Source of the DNA: Trigonopsis variabilis | Taxonomy: Eukaryota > Ascomycota > Trigonopsidomycetes > Trigonopsidales > Trigonopsidaceae | DNA: 64,000 bases | Direction: 5' to 3' | NCBI GenBank assembly: GCA_003707065.3 | Contig: PPXM03000008.1 | Location: forward strand, 434,001 to 498,000 | In this document: in pieces, positions 44,273-54,822 of the stretch | How positions within the stretch are numbered: position 1 is the first letter of the stretch | How the letters are laid out: each line of letters begins with the position of its first letter | Program-made: the position numbers and the translations under genes | Notes under the pieces: model-generated | What the model was told of the DNA's origin: nothing | Databases searched by the model: none | Seen by the model: only the letters and a program-made list of their open reading frames with translations

Positions 44273-46177
44273 CTACTTTGAGTCCTCGCTCGAAAGCGTA
44301 TCGTCCTCCTTGATGATCCCTCGCGTCGTCTGGCCCAGAGCCTCGAGCTCGGTCGCGCCGCCGAAATTGCGGTTGTCGGTCTTGATGAACGACTCGCGGT
44401 CGTCGTTCATGTGCTTGTACCGCCGGTCGGGGTTCTTGGCGAAGACGACCCACAGACACGACACGATGATCATGAGCAGCAGGACCAGCGAGAAGATCGC
44501 GTTCAGGATAAAGTAGATCACCCCCATGATGCCGCTGACGCTCTGGGGCTGGGTCATGAGCCCAGAAAAGAACAGAAACAAGCAGGCGTCGACGGCGTTG
44601 ATGACCTGGATGGCAATCGCGACGCCGTTGGTGCTCTTGTCCAGAAACGGCTTCTTGACACAGATCACAACCAGCCAGGCCAGCTCGATCAGGAAGAACG
44701 CGAGGCCCTGCGTCTTGCCCGACTCTTGGGCAAACGCAATGAAGCAGCACTTGACAAAGTAGTAGACCAAGCAGGGCACCACAAAGTAGTAGCACTCGGC
44801 CCGGAACGCCGAGTAGAGAAAGCCCCACTTGTGCAGCGCCTGCGGGTTGGAAAAGAGCATGTATGCCGGGTTCTTGTGCAGCTTGACGGACGACTTGCCC
44901 ATGGAGATGACTTTGAACGAGCCCCAGAGGAGGAGCCCGGTGGTCATGAGCAGCAGCGCGATGGCAATGACGATGCAGGCCGGCGAGTCGCGCTCATAAA
45001 GCTGCCAGAGGCAAAAGAGCGTGACCTGGGGATAGGCCAGGAGCACCATGCGGTACATGGTGCCCTTCATGATGTTGAGCCAGTTGGCGCGGTAGTCGGC
45101 AAACCGGTCGGGTCGAATGGCCTTTCGGCGCGCGAGCAGGTCCAGCAGAAACTTGGCCGCCGCCATCACGATGCACACGCACAGGCTGAAGAAGACAAAC
45201 ATGACGACGACCGTCAGAAACAGCGACGTGATCTCGATCCTGGCATAGTACGCCACTCGCTCGATGCCCTTGAGCACAAACCCGTTCGTCCTGACAGAAT
45301 CGGTGACCTCGTAGCGCTTGGCCAGCGAGCCCACCGCCTCGAGCGCCCGCTTGGCCCGCCGCTCGACGAGAATCGAGAGCGACGTCACGCTCAGGAGCGA
45401 CGAGGGCGTCCCGCCGGTGGCGCGGACGTACCAGCGAAAGATGCTCTGCATGAAGCGCACCCTGATGATGCCCAGCGCCCAGGCAAAGTTCTGGCCCCAG
45501 GCCGCCACGATCGGACGCAGGGGCTCGGTTGCCTGGAGGTTGATGATCGCCATCGTCTGGAAATACCCGTACAGGGCCAGGCTGTTGACGGCGATGTGGG
45601 ACGCCGCGGTCGAGTAGCCGCGGGCGCCGACGATCGAGGACGTGAGCATGCCAATGCCCGAGATGACGGCCGTGGCCCAGCCCACGCCGGCCTGGTAGAC
45701 GGTCTTGCCGTTGGTGAGCTTGGCCTCGACGCAGGCGACCTGGGTCGTGTTGTAGATCTTGACCACGATCTGGGCGTCGAGGTCGGGAATCGTGTAGGCG
45801 ATGCCGGGAATGCTGTCGAGCGAGCCCTTGGCGCTGGTGAGGTCGCTGGTGCTGGTGATTGAAAACGTGCCGGGCGTGATGGGACAGAGCTGGCTGAGCT
45901 TGAGCGAGCAGGGATCGAGCGTCTCGGACAGGATCTTGAGCCCGTAGACGTACGCCGTCGCCTGCGCAGTGATGTATCCTTCCAGGTTCGAGATGGCCGT
46001 CACGTCATAGGTGATGGAGTAGTTTCCTGGATAGTAAACGATGCGGAACAGCGACGCCGAGAACTGCGAGTTCGCCATACAAGTCGTCAGCGAGTGCGAC
46101 GTGAACGTGCGCACCGCCGTCACCGACTCGCAGAGCGAGACCAGGACGACCACAAGCCGAGTCCAATTGAAGCCCAT
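44273..46177 (-). CDS. TRP-like membrane protein, FLC (flavin carrier) family
   Basis: 634 aa. Signal peptide MGFNWTRLVVVLVSLCESVTA, then a lumenal domain of about 150 residues with conserved Cys, then the segment QVACVEAKLTNGKTVYQAGVGWATAV split here as VACVEAKLTNGK and TVYQAGVGWATA, which marks the FLC/TRP-like family. About nine transmembrane spans follow and a short polar tail ends SSEDSK. FLC proteins act at the ER/Golgi in cell-wall maintenance and calcium or haem/FAD homeostasis; which paralogue this is cannot be told. Single exon, first ATG. Confidence 0.88.
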   Translation of the reverse strand: MGFNWTRLVVVLVSLCESVTAVRTFTSHSLTTCMANSQFSASLFRIVYYPGNYSITYDVTAISNLEGYITAQATAYVYGLKILSETLDPCSLKLSQLCPITPGTFSITSTSDLTSAKGSLDSIPGIAYTIPDLDAQIVVKIYNTTQVACVEAKLTNGKTVYQAGVGWATAVISGIGMLTSSIVGARGYSTAASHIAVNSLALYGYFQTMAIINLQATEPLRPIVAAWGQNFAWALGIIRVRFMQSIFRWYVRATGGTPSSLLSVTSLSILVERRAKRALEAVGSLAKRYEVTDSVRTNGFVLKGIERVAYYARIEITSLFLTVVVMFVFFSLCVCIVMAAAKFLLDLLARRKAIRPDRFADYRANWLNIMKGTMYRMVLLAYPQVTLFCLWQLYERDSPACIVIAIALLLMTTGLLLWGSFKVISMGKSSVKLHKNPAYMLFSNPQALHKWGFLYSAFRAECYYFVVPCLVYYFVKCCFIAFAQESGKTQGLAFFLIELAWLVVICVKKPFLDKSTNGVAIAIQVINAVDACLFLFFSGLMTQPQSVSGIMGVIYFILNAIFSLVLLLMIIVSCLWVVFAKNPDRRYKHMNDDRESFIKTDNRNFGGATELEALGQTTRGIIKEDDTLSSEDSK

Positions 46178-46876
46178 CTGGCTGAGTTAGACACTGAGTA
46201 AAGATAAGAGAAGAACAGATGCGCTAGAGGGATGCCCTCGACAGAAGGATCATTAGACAAGGCAATACCCTCACGCAAGGATGCCTCAACAGCCAGAACA
46301 CCAATAGACAGCACCTGTAGAGCACTGCAAGCAATCTGCCTGGAGACCCCAGAGAAGACTCTTTACAGCGCCCTCAAGTCGTCAATCGTCACCTTTCATC
46401 ACATACCTATCTAAACCTCGAGCAGAGAAAAGACTTGATCCACCTGTTGAATGATCCACGCTGAAACCAGTCTCTGCAAGTAACCAACAGCTGCAGGCGG
46501 TTACAAAGTAGAAATGAATGATCACGTCGCGATGAGATGAGGATTGGTGGGGGAATAAATCATCGCCAGGTGGGACAGATCGGACTGTCTGGACACAGCG
46601 GCCAAGCCAAGACCACACAGCCCAGTGCTTTTTTTAGCATCAGCAAGGCCGTCACTGGGGCAGTAGAAATGAAGTCTAGTGTCTCTATCGAAGCAGTCTT
46701 TTGAGCGTCTGACGTGGATATTCACAGTCCTTTCTGTCGAGGCAGCCGTGTGATCTGCCTCGCTTACGATACGAGCGGTTGTACCCTGGGAAGAACACAG
46801 GTGTGGCGAGGAGGATAGGAGAGAGATGGCGAGGAGGATAAGGAGAGAGATTGACGAGGAGGATAAGGAGAGAGAG

Positions 46877-46985
46877 TAGCAGGGTAGCAGGGTAGCAGGG
46901 TAGCAGAGGAGCAGAGTAGCAGAGTAGCAGGGCAGCAGAGTAGCAGAGGAGCAGAGTAGCAGAGGAGCAGAGGAGCAGAGTAGCA
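46877..46985 (+). repeat. AGCAGAGTAGCAG-type minisatellite
   Basis: About a dozen copies of AGCAGGGT / AGCAGAGT / AGCAGAGG (8-9 bases), mixed in order. Confidence 0.9.
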
Positions 46986-47226
46986 AGGCTCCATGTTTAC
47001 AGGAGAATGGACATTTGTCATAGATAGACAGGGCACGAGAGAGGGAGCAATTGCCTGGCATCCTCTTTGTCCAACTAGCGTGATTAGGTTATGTTCTACA
47101 GCCTTGGCCGCTCTAAGGCAGACATCATAAGCTTCTTACGTGGCATAGATGCAACCATTACCAAAGCCAGTCCGAGATACCTCAGCAGTAGCACAGGAAC
47201 AGTATCGTCTAAAACCCAATTGACCA

Positions 47227-47336
47227 CTCTCTTCCACTCTCTTCCACTCTCTGCCACTCTCTGCCACTCTCTGCCACTCTCTGCCACTCTCTTCCACTCT
47301 CTCCACTCTTTCCACTCTTTCCACTCTTTCCACTCC
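47227..47336 (+). repeat. CCACTCTCTG / CCACTCTTT minisatellite
   Basis: About eleven copies of a 9-10 base unit: first CTCTTCCACT, then CTCTGCCACT, ending with CTTTCCACT. Ends about 35 bases before the RSM24 stop. Confidence 0.9.
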
Positions 47337-47371
47337 TTCTAATATGCCTGATACTCTGTTCACTATTTACA

Positions 47372-48257
47372 CTAGAGAATTTTGTTTAGAACCTCCTCGA
47401 TCGCACGAGGATCCGAGACCGGAGACTGCACCGGCGCGTCTTCAGGTCGCCGCCACTCCTTGGGGAATTTGACCTTGGCCTTCTTTTGCTTGACATGTCG
47501 GTCGTCCAGGGGGACGTCAGTGTAGGTGTCGCCCGTCTGGGGTTAGTTATGCGGTCCGACAACGTACCTTGGCTTGCGTGATCAGCTTTTCGACCAAGTC
47601 ACACAGGAACCGCTTGTTTTGAGCCGGCTCGGGGTAGATGTCGCACGACGCCCGGAAGAGACCCGTGTGCGGGTTGTATCGAGTGGCGGAGAGGAGTCGC
47701 AGCTTGTGGCGCTGATCCTCACTGAGATCAGCCAGATCTTCAGGGTAAAACTCGATGCTGATCTTTCTTTCGGCAGGGTGGTCCTCGCCCAAGTACGACG
47801 TGTACCGGAACCGGAAGATCCGGTCCCGCTCGCTGGGCCCGGGCGGGGAAAAGTTCTGGTCTGGTTTGGCAATCAGCTCGGCCAGGAGCGGCATCTCATA
47901 GGCAGCCACCCGGTTGTAGTGCCTGTATCGTCGATGGACGTCGATCTGGTACATGCCCGACGTGGGGATGTGGTTAAAGTCGGTGTCTTCGTCTTCGTCA
48001 AAGTCGTCGTCTTCCGCCGTCGCCTTGACGGCATCCTCGCCGAACCGCTTGAACGAGGCAATCTCGCGCGGCGAGAAGTCCTTGTCGCAGCTGTAGTCCC
48101 CGTCGTCGAAATCAAACATCTCCTTGAGCTCCCGGATCGTCGCATTCGCCATCAACGGCACTTTGGCATCTTTATCGACCTTCAGTCGATAGCCGCTCAG
48201 ACTGAACTGGCGGATCCAGGGCCTCAGCGGAGCCCGAAACAGGGGCCTAAAGCTCAT
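47372..48257 (-). CDS. RSM24: Mitochondrial small-subunit ribosomal protein Rsm24 / mS35
   Basis: Component of the mitochondrial 37S/28S subunit. Exons 48257-47568 and 47536-47372, 284 aa. The 31-nt intron (47537-47567, GTACGT...CTAACCCCAG, phase 0) joins VEKLITQAK to TGDTYTDVPLDDRH. Presequence MSFRPLFRAPLRPWIRQF. Family core: FRYTSYLGEDHPAERKI, then RYNPHTGLFRASCD and QNKRFLCDLVEKLI, as in MRPS35/Rsm24. Start chosen at 48257 because it gives a typical mitochondrial targeting sequence; the frame is open upstream but without an ATG that suits. Confidence 0.9.
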
Positions 48258-48644
48258 CAAGCGGGTGAAAATTTTAGACGTGGTTGGTAGCGTGGTCCTC
48301 TCACGGTGCAACCGCTGGGACGCAGTAAGGCGACGCAGCAAGGCGACGCAGCAAGGGACGACCTTGCCAACGACGCTGCCAGTAAGGCAACGAGGGTCTC
48401 CCACAGCGTGCCTACCCACAGCGTGCCTGCCAACCGCCCTGCCACGCTGTCAGACACGCAAGACAGCGTGCATTGGAAGCTCAACAGTGGCCCACGCGTC
48501 CTTGGCACACGCGACTCTTAACTCTACATACAAGACTCAAGGATTAAACTCTTAACAGCAAACATATCTCCTCAATATACACAAAAGAAACTAAAAATAC
48601 AAGGAAAACCAGATAAATCACATTAAAGAAGGATAGATCGATCA
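48258..48644. other. Spacer between HMO1 3' end and RSM24 promoter
   Basis: About 390 bases with AAGGCGACGCAGC copies (48325-48355) and CACAGCGTGCC copies (48413-48430). No gene seen. Confidence 0.5.
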
Positions 48645-49688
48645 CTAAGCAGACGCAGCCGTGGGCTCCTCGCTCTTTCGCTTCTTCTTCTTCTTCTCCT
48701 TCTTTTCATCCTTGTCGCCGTGCTCGCTCTTGCGGTGCTTTCGCTTTTTCTTGGAGCCAGCTTCGTCGCTGTGCGGGGCGAAATCAGACGCTTGAGGGAC
48801 GGGAATCGGAAGAGAAGCGAGAGCAGACTTGGGGGGTTCAGGGAGGGGAAACGAAGGAGCGGGAGCAGGGGCCTCTTGCTTGGGGGACGGCGGCTTGATG
48901 GCCTTCTTGGGTCTAGTCGACGGCGCAGGTTCGGCAGCAAGCGCTTCGGGAGGGCCTGGCTCGCCTTTCTTGGTGCGCTCGTATTCTTCCTTGAGAACCT
49001 CGTACTCGCGGACCTTTTCGCGGTACATTTGTTTCCACGGCTCCTTCTCTTCCTCGCTGAGGGCCTTCCAGCGCTCGGCGATCTCCTTGGACAGGGCCGC
49101 GTTGTCGGCAAAGTGGCTGGTCCCGTCGTCGGTGAGGTCGCCGTTGGCCACTCGCTTGGCGTGTTCTTCCTTGAGGATCTTGCGCGCCTCGCTGGCAAAC
49201 GCGAAAAACACCGTCTGGGGACGTTTGGGAGCATTGGGGTCCTTCTCGGTCTTGACCCGCTTGCGCGTCTTCTTCTCCTTCTCCTTGACCTCGCCCGCTC
49301 CTTCGGTCATGGCCTTGGTCAATTCCTCAGCAGCATGGAGAATGTCGGCCTGGGCGACGGCCAGATCGAGTTTCTCAGCCTCGGACGAGCCTGACGCGTC
49401 GGCGCCTTCCGCCTTCTTGGCCCGGCCCTTGGCGGCCTTGGTGGCAGCAATAAACTCTCGCGTAGCAATGGCAGCCGTGTTGGACGCCTCTGCGAGCGCA
49501 GTGTAGGCTGCAGTGAGCTGCGGTCAGTCTTGTCGATGGTTGGGAGGAGATCACGATGGGATACCAACGCAAACACGCTGCTCACGCGAATAAAGTAAAA
49601 AAGAAAGCGAGGAAAAAGCAGATAAACCCATCCACCCGTCATGACTTACCGCTTGAGCCTTTTCTTCCAGGCTCTTGATGTTGGACAT
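48645..49688 (-). CDS. HMO1: HMG-box chromatin protein, Hmo1-like
   Basis: Abundant HMGB-type protein of rDNA and ribosomal-protein gene chromatin. Exons 49688-49650 (13 codons) and 49517-48645, 303 aa. The intron is 132 nt (49518-49649, GTAAGT...CTGACCGCAG, phase 0), one of only three long introns in the window. An N-terminal helical region precedes a single full HMG box near residues 105-190: DPNAPKRPQTVFFAFASEAR, ISLIKE segment replaced by LSKEIAERWKALSEEEKEPWKQMY. The tail has the very basic DKDEKKEKKKKKRK typical of Hmo1. Nhp10 is the alternative, but the N-terminal layout and Lys tail fit Hmo1 better. Confidence 0.85.
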
Positions 49689-50234
49689 CGCTGATCGATC
49701 GATGCTAACTAAACGTGTAGAAAGGGGATGCTTGTTAGGAAGGCAGAGAGGCGCGACGGGACAGCAACCAATGTGGCCGGTACCCAATGGGTCACGGGGC
49801 CGACCTGATTGGGGCCGACCTGATTAGGGAGGCAAAGGTTAATGCCACCCAACGACGACGGTTCTAGACCCATGGACGGCCCCACTAGCCCTACTAAAGT
49901 GGTCAGGCCTACCTTACTAATGACCAGCCATGTCCCAAGCTGTTCCACTGTCCTTTCTACGCGGTCGTAACACTGGCCTATCTATAAGTCGCACAAGTCG
50001 CACAGTCGCACAAGTCGCACAAGTCGCACAAGTCGCACAAGTCGCACAAGTCGCACCAAGTCGCACACTATCCAATTGTACACCATTTGCCATTTGAGGA
50101 CTCCATTATTTTGCGCGTGCGCCTGATTATCTCCACTATAAGAGTGTCGTAAGAGAGATTCTGGTTCCTGCGCAGAGGCATCGCCCTCCTTAACGCACAC
50201 GGGTTTCACAACTCCACGTTAGTTGCAGTATCCA
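49689..50234. other. Spacer with an AAGTCGCACA minisatellite
   Basis: About 545 bases; from 49987 to 50068 there are some eight copies of AAGTCGCACA (10 bases, with one shorter and one longer variant). Two GGGGCCGACCTGATT copies lie near 49796-49826. No gene seen. Confidence 0.75.
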
Positions 50235-51691
50235 TCACGTCATTTCAGTCTCTTCGTCTGCTGGCCGGCGCCTGTGGAAAAGAGAGGTGATAAACCCAGG
50301 GAGCAGCCCATGCCGGGCAGTGCTGGTCGAGTTGAGCATGGTGGACGTCCGGTCGAGGACGCGGGTGTTGAGCTCGATGTGCTGGCGGATGTAGTCGTCG
50401 GAGAGGACCGACTTTTTGCACACCGGGCAGTTGCTGCTCTGCTGGAGCAAGAAGGGGTCTATGCACGCAGCGTGGTAGATGTGGTGGCAAGGGATTTCGC
50501 GCACGGGCGTGACTCCGTCCTGGAAATCGTCGAGGCAGATGGGGCAGGTCTGCTGGCTGTAGTAGCCGGGCTCCTGGGGGTTGCTGCTGGCTGTCGTCAG
50601 CGCCGACTCGGAGCTCACGAGGCCGTTCTTGGTCGACTCTGCGCTCGAGAGGGCCGGGTTGTCGCGGCGGTTGATGAGGTCGTCGGTCGCGAGGGGAGCC
50701 GCGATGATGTGGAAGGAGCGCAGGAAGCGCTTGAAGCGCGAGTCTGGGGTGATCTGGACCTTGCCGCCGAGCGCCTGCGTCGTCTGGTCAAACTCGGAGT
50801 AGTCGCCACCCTTGTAGTGGTAGATCTTGATGGGCAGCAGCGGCAGCAGCGACCGGGGCACGCACACGTCCTTGAGGCCGATGGACGACAAGGCCACCTC
50901 GCCGTTGAGGATGCGCCGGCGGAGCTGGTTGCGGCGGAAGATGTTGACGAGGCGGAACGTGCCCAGGCCGATGATGATGACAAAGAGAATGAGGGCGCAG
51001 ACGATGAGGATAAACACCCAGACGCTGGGCAGGCTGGACGACGCGTTGTTGTAGACCTCGAGGCCCACTCTGACCTGGTCGCCGAGGCCGGTCGTGGTCG
51101 ACTGGATGACGCTCGCCTGCGGGAGGGCGCTGATGTTGCCCGAGTAGACCGCCAGCTGCTCGGCGATCGAGGGGCCGTAGGTGCCGTCGATCAGATACGT
51201 GGGCACGCTCGACGCCTGGTCCGCCACGCTCGCGAACCACGAGCTGTCGATCTCGCCGTCCGAGGCGTTGTAGAAGACCATGAGGTCCACTGCCTCCGCC
51301 AGCGCCTGGCTGGCCCACAGCGCAGCGCACTCCTGCGACACTGCCGGCGCGAACGAGATCAGGGGAAAGCCCGCGGGCAGATCGCCCGACCTCGTCACAT
51401 TCGACGCAAACCCATCCTGGCCGCAGGCCAGCGTCGTCTCGAGCTGGGGCACAAACACCAGCCCCGTCTCGCCCACGTAGCGATTGTTTGCCTTTCCAGT
51501 CAGCAGAGAGGCCCCCGTCACCGAGTATCGGAACGTCAGCGACGGCTAAACGTCAGTCGTGCCGCCAGGGAGTCTTACCGGAATAACCTGGACGTTCGAT
51601 GCCGTGCCGTTATCCAGGGCCATGGCGATGGCGCCAACATACACAATATCTGGCATTAACACGGTTCCACTAATGACTCACTGTTTGACAT
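50235..51691 (-). CDS. Single-pass membrane RING-H2 ubiquitin ligase (PA-TM-RING-like)
   Basis: Exons 51691-51682 (MSN plus one base), 51649-51579 and 51545-50235 in the best model, 463 aa. Introns of 32 nt (51650-51681, GTGAGT...GTTAATGCCAG) and 33 nt (51546-51578, GTAAGA...CTGACGTTTAG). A lumenal region of about 200 residues with N-glycosylation sites is followed by the membrane span VWVFILIVCALILFVIIIGL, then a cytosolic RING-H2: CPICLDDF, CHHIYHAAC, CPVCKK, all eight ligands present. The layout matches fungal PA-TM-RING E3s of the endomembrane system. Odd: no signal peptide in this model. The frame before the first exon is open but has no ATG, so a further 5' exon may be missing. RING and TM are certain; the start is not. 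Confidence 0.8.
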
Positions 51692-52269
51692 CCGGTCTGG
51701 GGAAAGTCGGGCGATGTCGAGGCTTGGTAAGATGGGACGACCGAGAAGATGGGACGACCGAGAATTTGGCCCGCCTGCAATGTCGCTACGCCTCGAGCCA
51801 AGACGTTTACGAGGTTCTACGATTTAGCTGGAATGCTGACTTTCTTGCTGACGTTCTTGCTGGTGTTCTTGCTGGTGTTCTTGCTACTACGTATGTCTTA
51901 CTACTCGATGTGGCTGCTGACTCGGGGCAGAGCCATTGTCGTCTCAGCTGGTCTTTGTGCGTGGTGACTTCATGTCGTGGAGTAACTTTCAGCTCTGCCG
52001 GTTCTGGCCTTGTCTTCTTTGCCATCGTCTGCTTCTTATCCACACTCGTAGAAGCGGGGAAGCAGTCAGTGAGGACAGCAGGGAGCAACCGGGCTGTGTA
52101 GGAAGTTTTCCCGTGATTACGTTTCCGGGCACTTGGCGCTACTTGGCCGTCTACAGCGAGTACGGCGTCACGTGTACGTGCGTACGAAATTAGTGCAAAC
52201 TAAGACAAGGCACTGTAGACGTCATGTAAGTACTGAATTATCTTTAGGAGTTAGCTTGTACAGTCAGCT

Positions 52270-52395
52270 TGATATGGGAGGTTGCGCCTGTAGAGATGGG
52301 AGGTTGCGCTTGCAGAGATGGGAGGTTGCGGTTGTAGAGATGGGAGGTTGCGCTTGCAGAGATGGGAGACGTTGCGGTTGTAGAGATGCGACGTT
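52270..52395 (+). repeat. 22-bp tandem repeat, about 5.5 copies
   Basis: Unit GATGGGAGGTTGCGCTTGCA plus GA; copies alternate between CTTGCAGA and GTTGTAGA endings, so a 44-bp higher-order unit is likely. Confidence 0.9.
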
Positions 52396-52587
52396 GCTGG
52401 TATCAGTAGCATTGTGTGATCTCGTAATGATACGGGACCACAACTAAAGGCGTAAGCGGGCACGCATGATACGCATGATACGCTCAGGCTACATGCCAGT
52501 GATACTGGGTACTCATCGCTGGCGTGTCTAATGGAAGCAACTCAGGACAACAGCGTAGAACCAATAGAATGCACTTTTTCGTAGAGG

Positions 52588-52722
52588 CGGACCGTCTGCC
52601 AGCTCTCAGCTCTTGCCTGTGCTGCCCTCTGCCTCTGCCTCTGCCTCTGGCGGACCGTCTGCCAGCTCTCAGCTCTAGTCTGTGCTGCCCTCTGCCTCTG
52701 CCTCTGCCTCTGCCTCTGCTCT
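52588..52722 (+). repeat. Direct duplication of about 62 bp with internal TGCCTC repeat
   Basis: GGCGGACCGTCTGCCAGCTC begins at about 52587 and again at about 52648; each copy runs on to CTGTGCTGCCCTCTGCC and a run of TGCCTC hexamers of different length. Confidence 0.85.
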
Positions 52723-52828
52723 GCCCTCCCGTCTCATCCTGTAGCGCTACCGTTACAGCCGGCAAAAATTGCACAGCGAAGCGCTCAGCAAGCGCTGGTC
52801 ATCAGGTCACGAAGCCATCCATCACAAG

Positions 52829-54514
52829 ATGAAGATCCCCCTGGATGACGGCAGAGGGCTTTCTTCGACGTTTACGGAGATTGTCGAAAAGTACGTCAGG
52901 CCCAGCGCTGCCGGCGGTGAAGTCCCCGCGGTGACTACGCTCACCAGTCTCCAGCACGACCTGAACAGGCTGATTTCGCTGACGAATGCGCGTCTGGCAA
53001 ACGCAGCCGCGACGCTGCGCTATACATCCGAGCTCGATTTGCAGCTGCAGAGCTCGCCGACGCCAAACGGCACCAACGCACCCGACTCGCGGGTCTCGAG
53101 CGAGAGCTCCAACCTGAAACGGGCGTCAGCGTCTGACTTGGACGAGCGGCCGGCCAAGGTGGCCAAGGTGGACGCAGACGGCGCCAAGGACGAGCGCGAG
53201 CTCGAGGACCACGTGCGGAGCGATGGGCGGCCAGACATCGCCCTGAAGAGCAAGCTCAAGAGCGGCGAGGCCCACGAGCCCGAGACGTTTGAGGGAGACA
53301 CGCGGGCGCGCAATCCCGGCTCCGAGTTCGTCGGCAGCCAGACCATGCCGCCCCAGGCGTTCATGATGATCGACGACGAGGGCCAGGAGGAAGTCGTCAT
53401 CCCGGCATCGGGCTCAGAGGACCTCAAGCGGGTGTATGGCGTCGCGTCGTATCCGGTCAGGGACCTGCGCAGGCTCCTCCCGGGCTCCATCCCCGACGAC
53501 GACTTCACCAAGGCCAAACCGTCCAACCAAGTGCAGTTTTCGACGTTCTGGAGCGCCGTCGAGGGCTACTTCCGCCCGTTCACCGAGGAAGACCTGTCTT
53601 TTCTCGCCGACTCGGGCGACAACCTGACCCCGTATGTCATTCCCCCCTTGGGGCTCTTCTACGGGCTCGCGTGGGCAGAAGAAGACAACCAGCTGGGCAT
53701 TTCCGCCGGCCCATACCCGTCTCCGCCCGAGAGCTCGCTGAATACCAACGCCGCCAGGGGCGCGACTGAGGACATCAGCGACGAGTCGCTCGACACCGAA
53801 ACCGTCTCCTGCGGCCCGCTTGCCAGCCGCCTCTTGTCTGCCCTGCTAAAGGACGACACCGATAACGCAGCCGCGGCGGTGGACGACGACGAGAACCGCA
53901 CGGCCCAGTCGTCGTCGAACTTTACCGAGCAGCAAGGGTGGCGCATCAGCAGCGTCAAGGCCGACTACCACACGCTCGAGGAGCGGCTGAAGCGCGAGCT
54001 ACGCTACGTGGGCATCATTGGGCCCGAAAGCCTGCTGAACCGCCCGGTGGCGACCCCAGAGTCGGTGGCGGCGCATCCGCGCGGGGCGCCCAACGACGAC
54101 TCGTCCTACTGGGCCACCGAGGCCGAGGACGACGAGGTGTGCGCCGAAACACGACGCCAGCAGGCCCGCCTGCGCGTGCTTTCAGACAGGAACAGGGGCC
54201 GCCGCGCCATCGTCGACAAGATCGTCCGGCGCCACATGGCGTACCAGGAGTACACCGGGATCCTCGACGATCTCGACAAGCAGATCGACCAGGCGTACCT
54301 GAAACGGGCGCGGGTGCACCCCAAGAGCAAGAAGAAGAAGACGGCCGAGCCAGGGACGACGCTGGGCGAGGGAGTGCGCAGCCTGCTCGAGAAGAGACGG
54401 CGGTGGATTGAAAAGATTGGGCCGATCTTTCCGCCTGCGGAGATCATGCGACGGGTGCCAGAAGAGCGGATATTTGAGGAGGAAAAGGAAAAGGAGGTCA
54501 ACGGTGTACATTAG
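52829..54514 (+). CDS. NGG1: SAGA histone acetyltransferase subunit Ada3
   Basis: Ngg1/Ada3 joins Gcn5 and Ada2 in the HAT module of SAGA/ADA. Protein of 561 aa from the first ATG in frame (MKIPLDDGRG). The N-terminal half is polar and acidic. The C-terminal ADA3 domain is clear: IVRRHMAYQEYTGILDDL, KQIDQAYLKRAR, KSKKKKTAEP, and LLEKRRRWIEKIGPIFPP. No intron. Family length in yeast is about 700, so the linker is shorter here. Confident on the C-terminal domain. Confidence 0.9.
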   Translation: MKIPLDDGRGLSSTFTEIVEKYVRPSAAGGEVPAVTTLTSLQHDLNRLISLTNARLANAAATLRYTSELDLQLQSSPTPNGTNAPDSRVSSESSNLKRASASDLDERPAKVAKVDADGAKDERELEDHVRSDGRPDIALKSKLKSGEAHEPETFEGDTRARNPGSEFVGSQTMPPQAFMMIDDEGQEEVVIPASGSEDLKRVYGVASYPVRDLRRLLPGSIPDDDFTKAKPSNQVQFSTFWSAVEGYFRPFTEEDLSFLADSGDNLTPYVIPPLGLFYGLAWAEEDNQLGISAGPYPSPPESSLNTNAARGATEDISDESLDTETVSCGPLASRLLSALLKDDTDNAAAAVDDDENRTAQSSSNFTEQQGWRISSVKADYHTLEERLKRELRYVGIIGPESLLNRPVATPESVAAHPRGAPNDDSSYWATEAEDDEVCAETRRQQARLRVLSDRNRGRRAIVDKIVRRHMAYQEYTGILDDLDKQIDQAYLKRARVHPKSKKKKTAEPGTTLGEGVRSLLEKRRRWIEKIGPIFPPAEIMRRVPEERIFEEEKEKEVNGVH

Positions 54515-54822
54515 ATAGGCGAGATGGTGTGCGTGGGTAGTGCGATTAGGTTGAGGTAGGTGCGATTAGGCGTGGGGTAGTGCGAAGTAGGTGCGATTAG
54601 GCGTGAGGTAGTTTATGTTTACAGCATTAGTGATGTTGTGGTCGAGTAGTTCACACGAGATAGTTGCGCTTTCCACACGACGAGATCGTTAGGCTTCAGC
54701 TGCGCTTCAACGCTTTGGCTACGTTTCAACGCTTCAACGCTTCAGCTCGCTACGCTTCAGCTGCGCTTCAGCTCGCTACGCTCGCTTCGCTCAGCTACGC
54801 TTCGCTTCAATGCATTCTATAA
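54515..54822. repeat. Convergent spacer made almost wholly of short repeats
   Basis: About 310 bases between NGG1 and MAS1. First part (54533-54612): copies of GTGCGATTAGGCGTG/AGGTAG. Second part (54690-54815): CTTCAGCTGCGCTTCAACG and GCTCGCTACG copies, ending nine bases before the MAS1 stop. Confidence 0.85.

Larger units (their letters stand above)
46178..47371. other. Intergenic region between FLC-like gene and RSM24, two minisatellites
   Basis: About 1.2 kb without a supported gene. It contains two separate tandem arrays (46877-46985 and 47227-47336, listed below). Open frames through them are low-complexity artefacts. Confidence 0.6.
51692..52828. other. Intergenic region with several tandem repeats upstream of NGG1
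   Basis: About 1.1 kb between divergent genes. Contains TCTCGGTCGTCCCATCT (two copies, about 51733-51766), a 12-base TTCTTGCTGGTG repeat (51842-51886), the 22-bp array listed below and a TGCCTC-rich duplication. No supported gene. Confidence 0.6.

Noticed and set aside
44411-45862. 483-residue open frame antisense to the FLC-like gene
   Set aside because: Shadow of a GC-rich coding region; no recognisable domain.
46522-47061. 179-residue minus-strand frame rich in Leu/Ser/Cys
   Set aside because: Runs through the AGCAG minisatellite; low-complexity and without homology.
51559-52101. 180-residue plus-strand frame
   Set aside because: Overlaps the RING gene's 5' exons and a 12-bp repeat (LAGVLAGVLA); no ATG context or domain.
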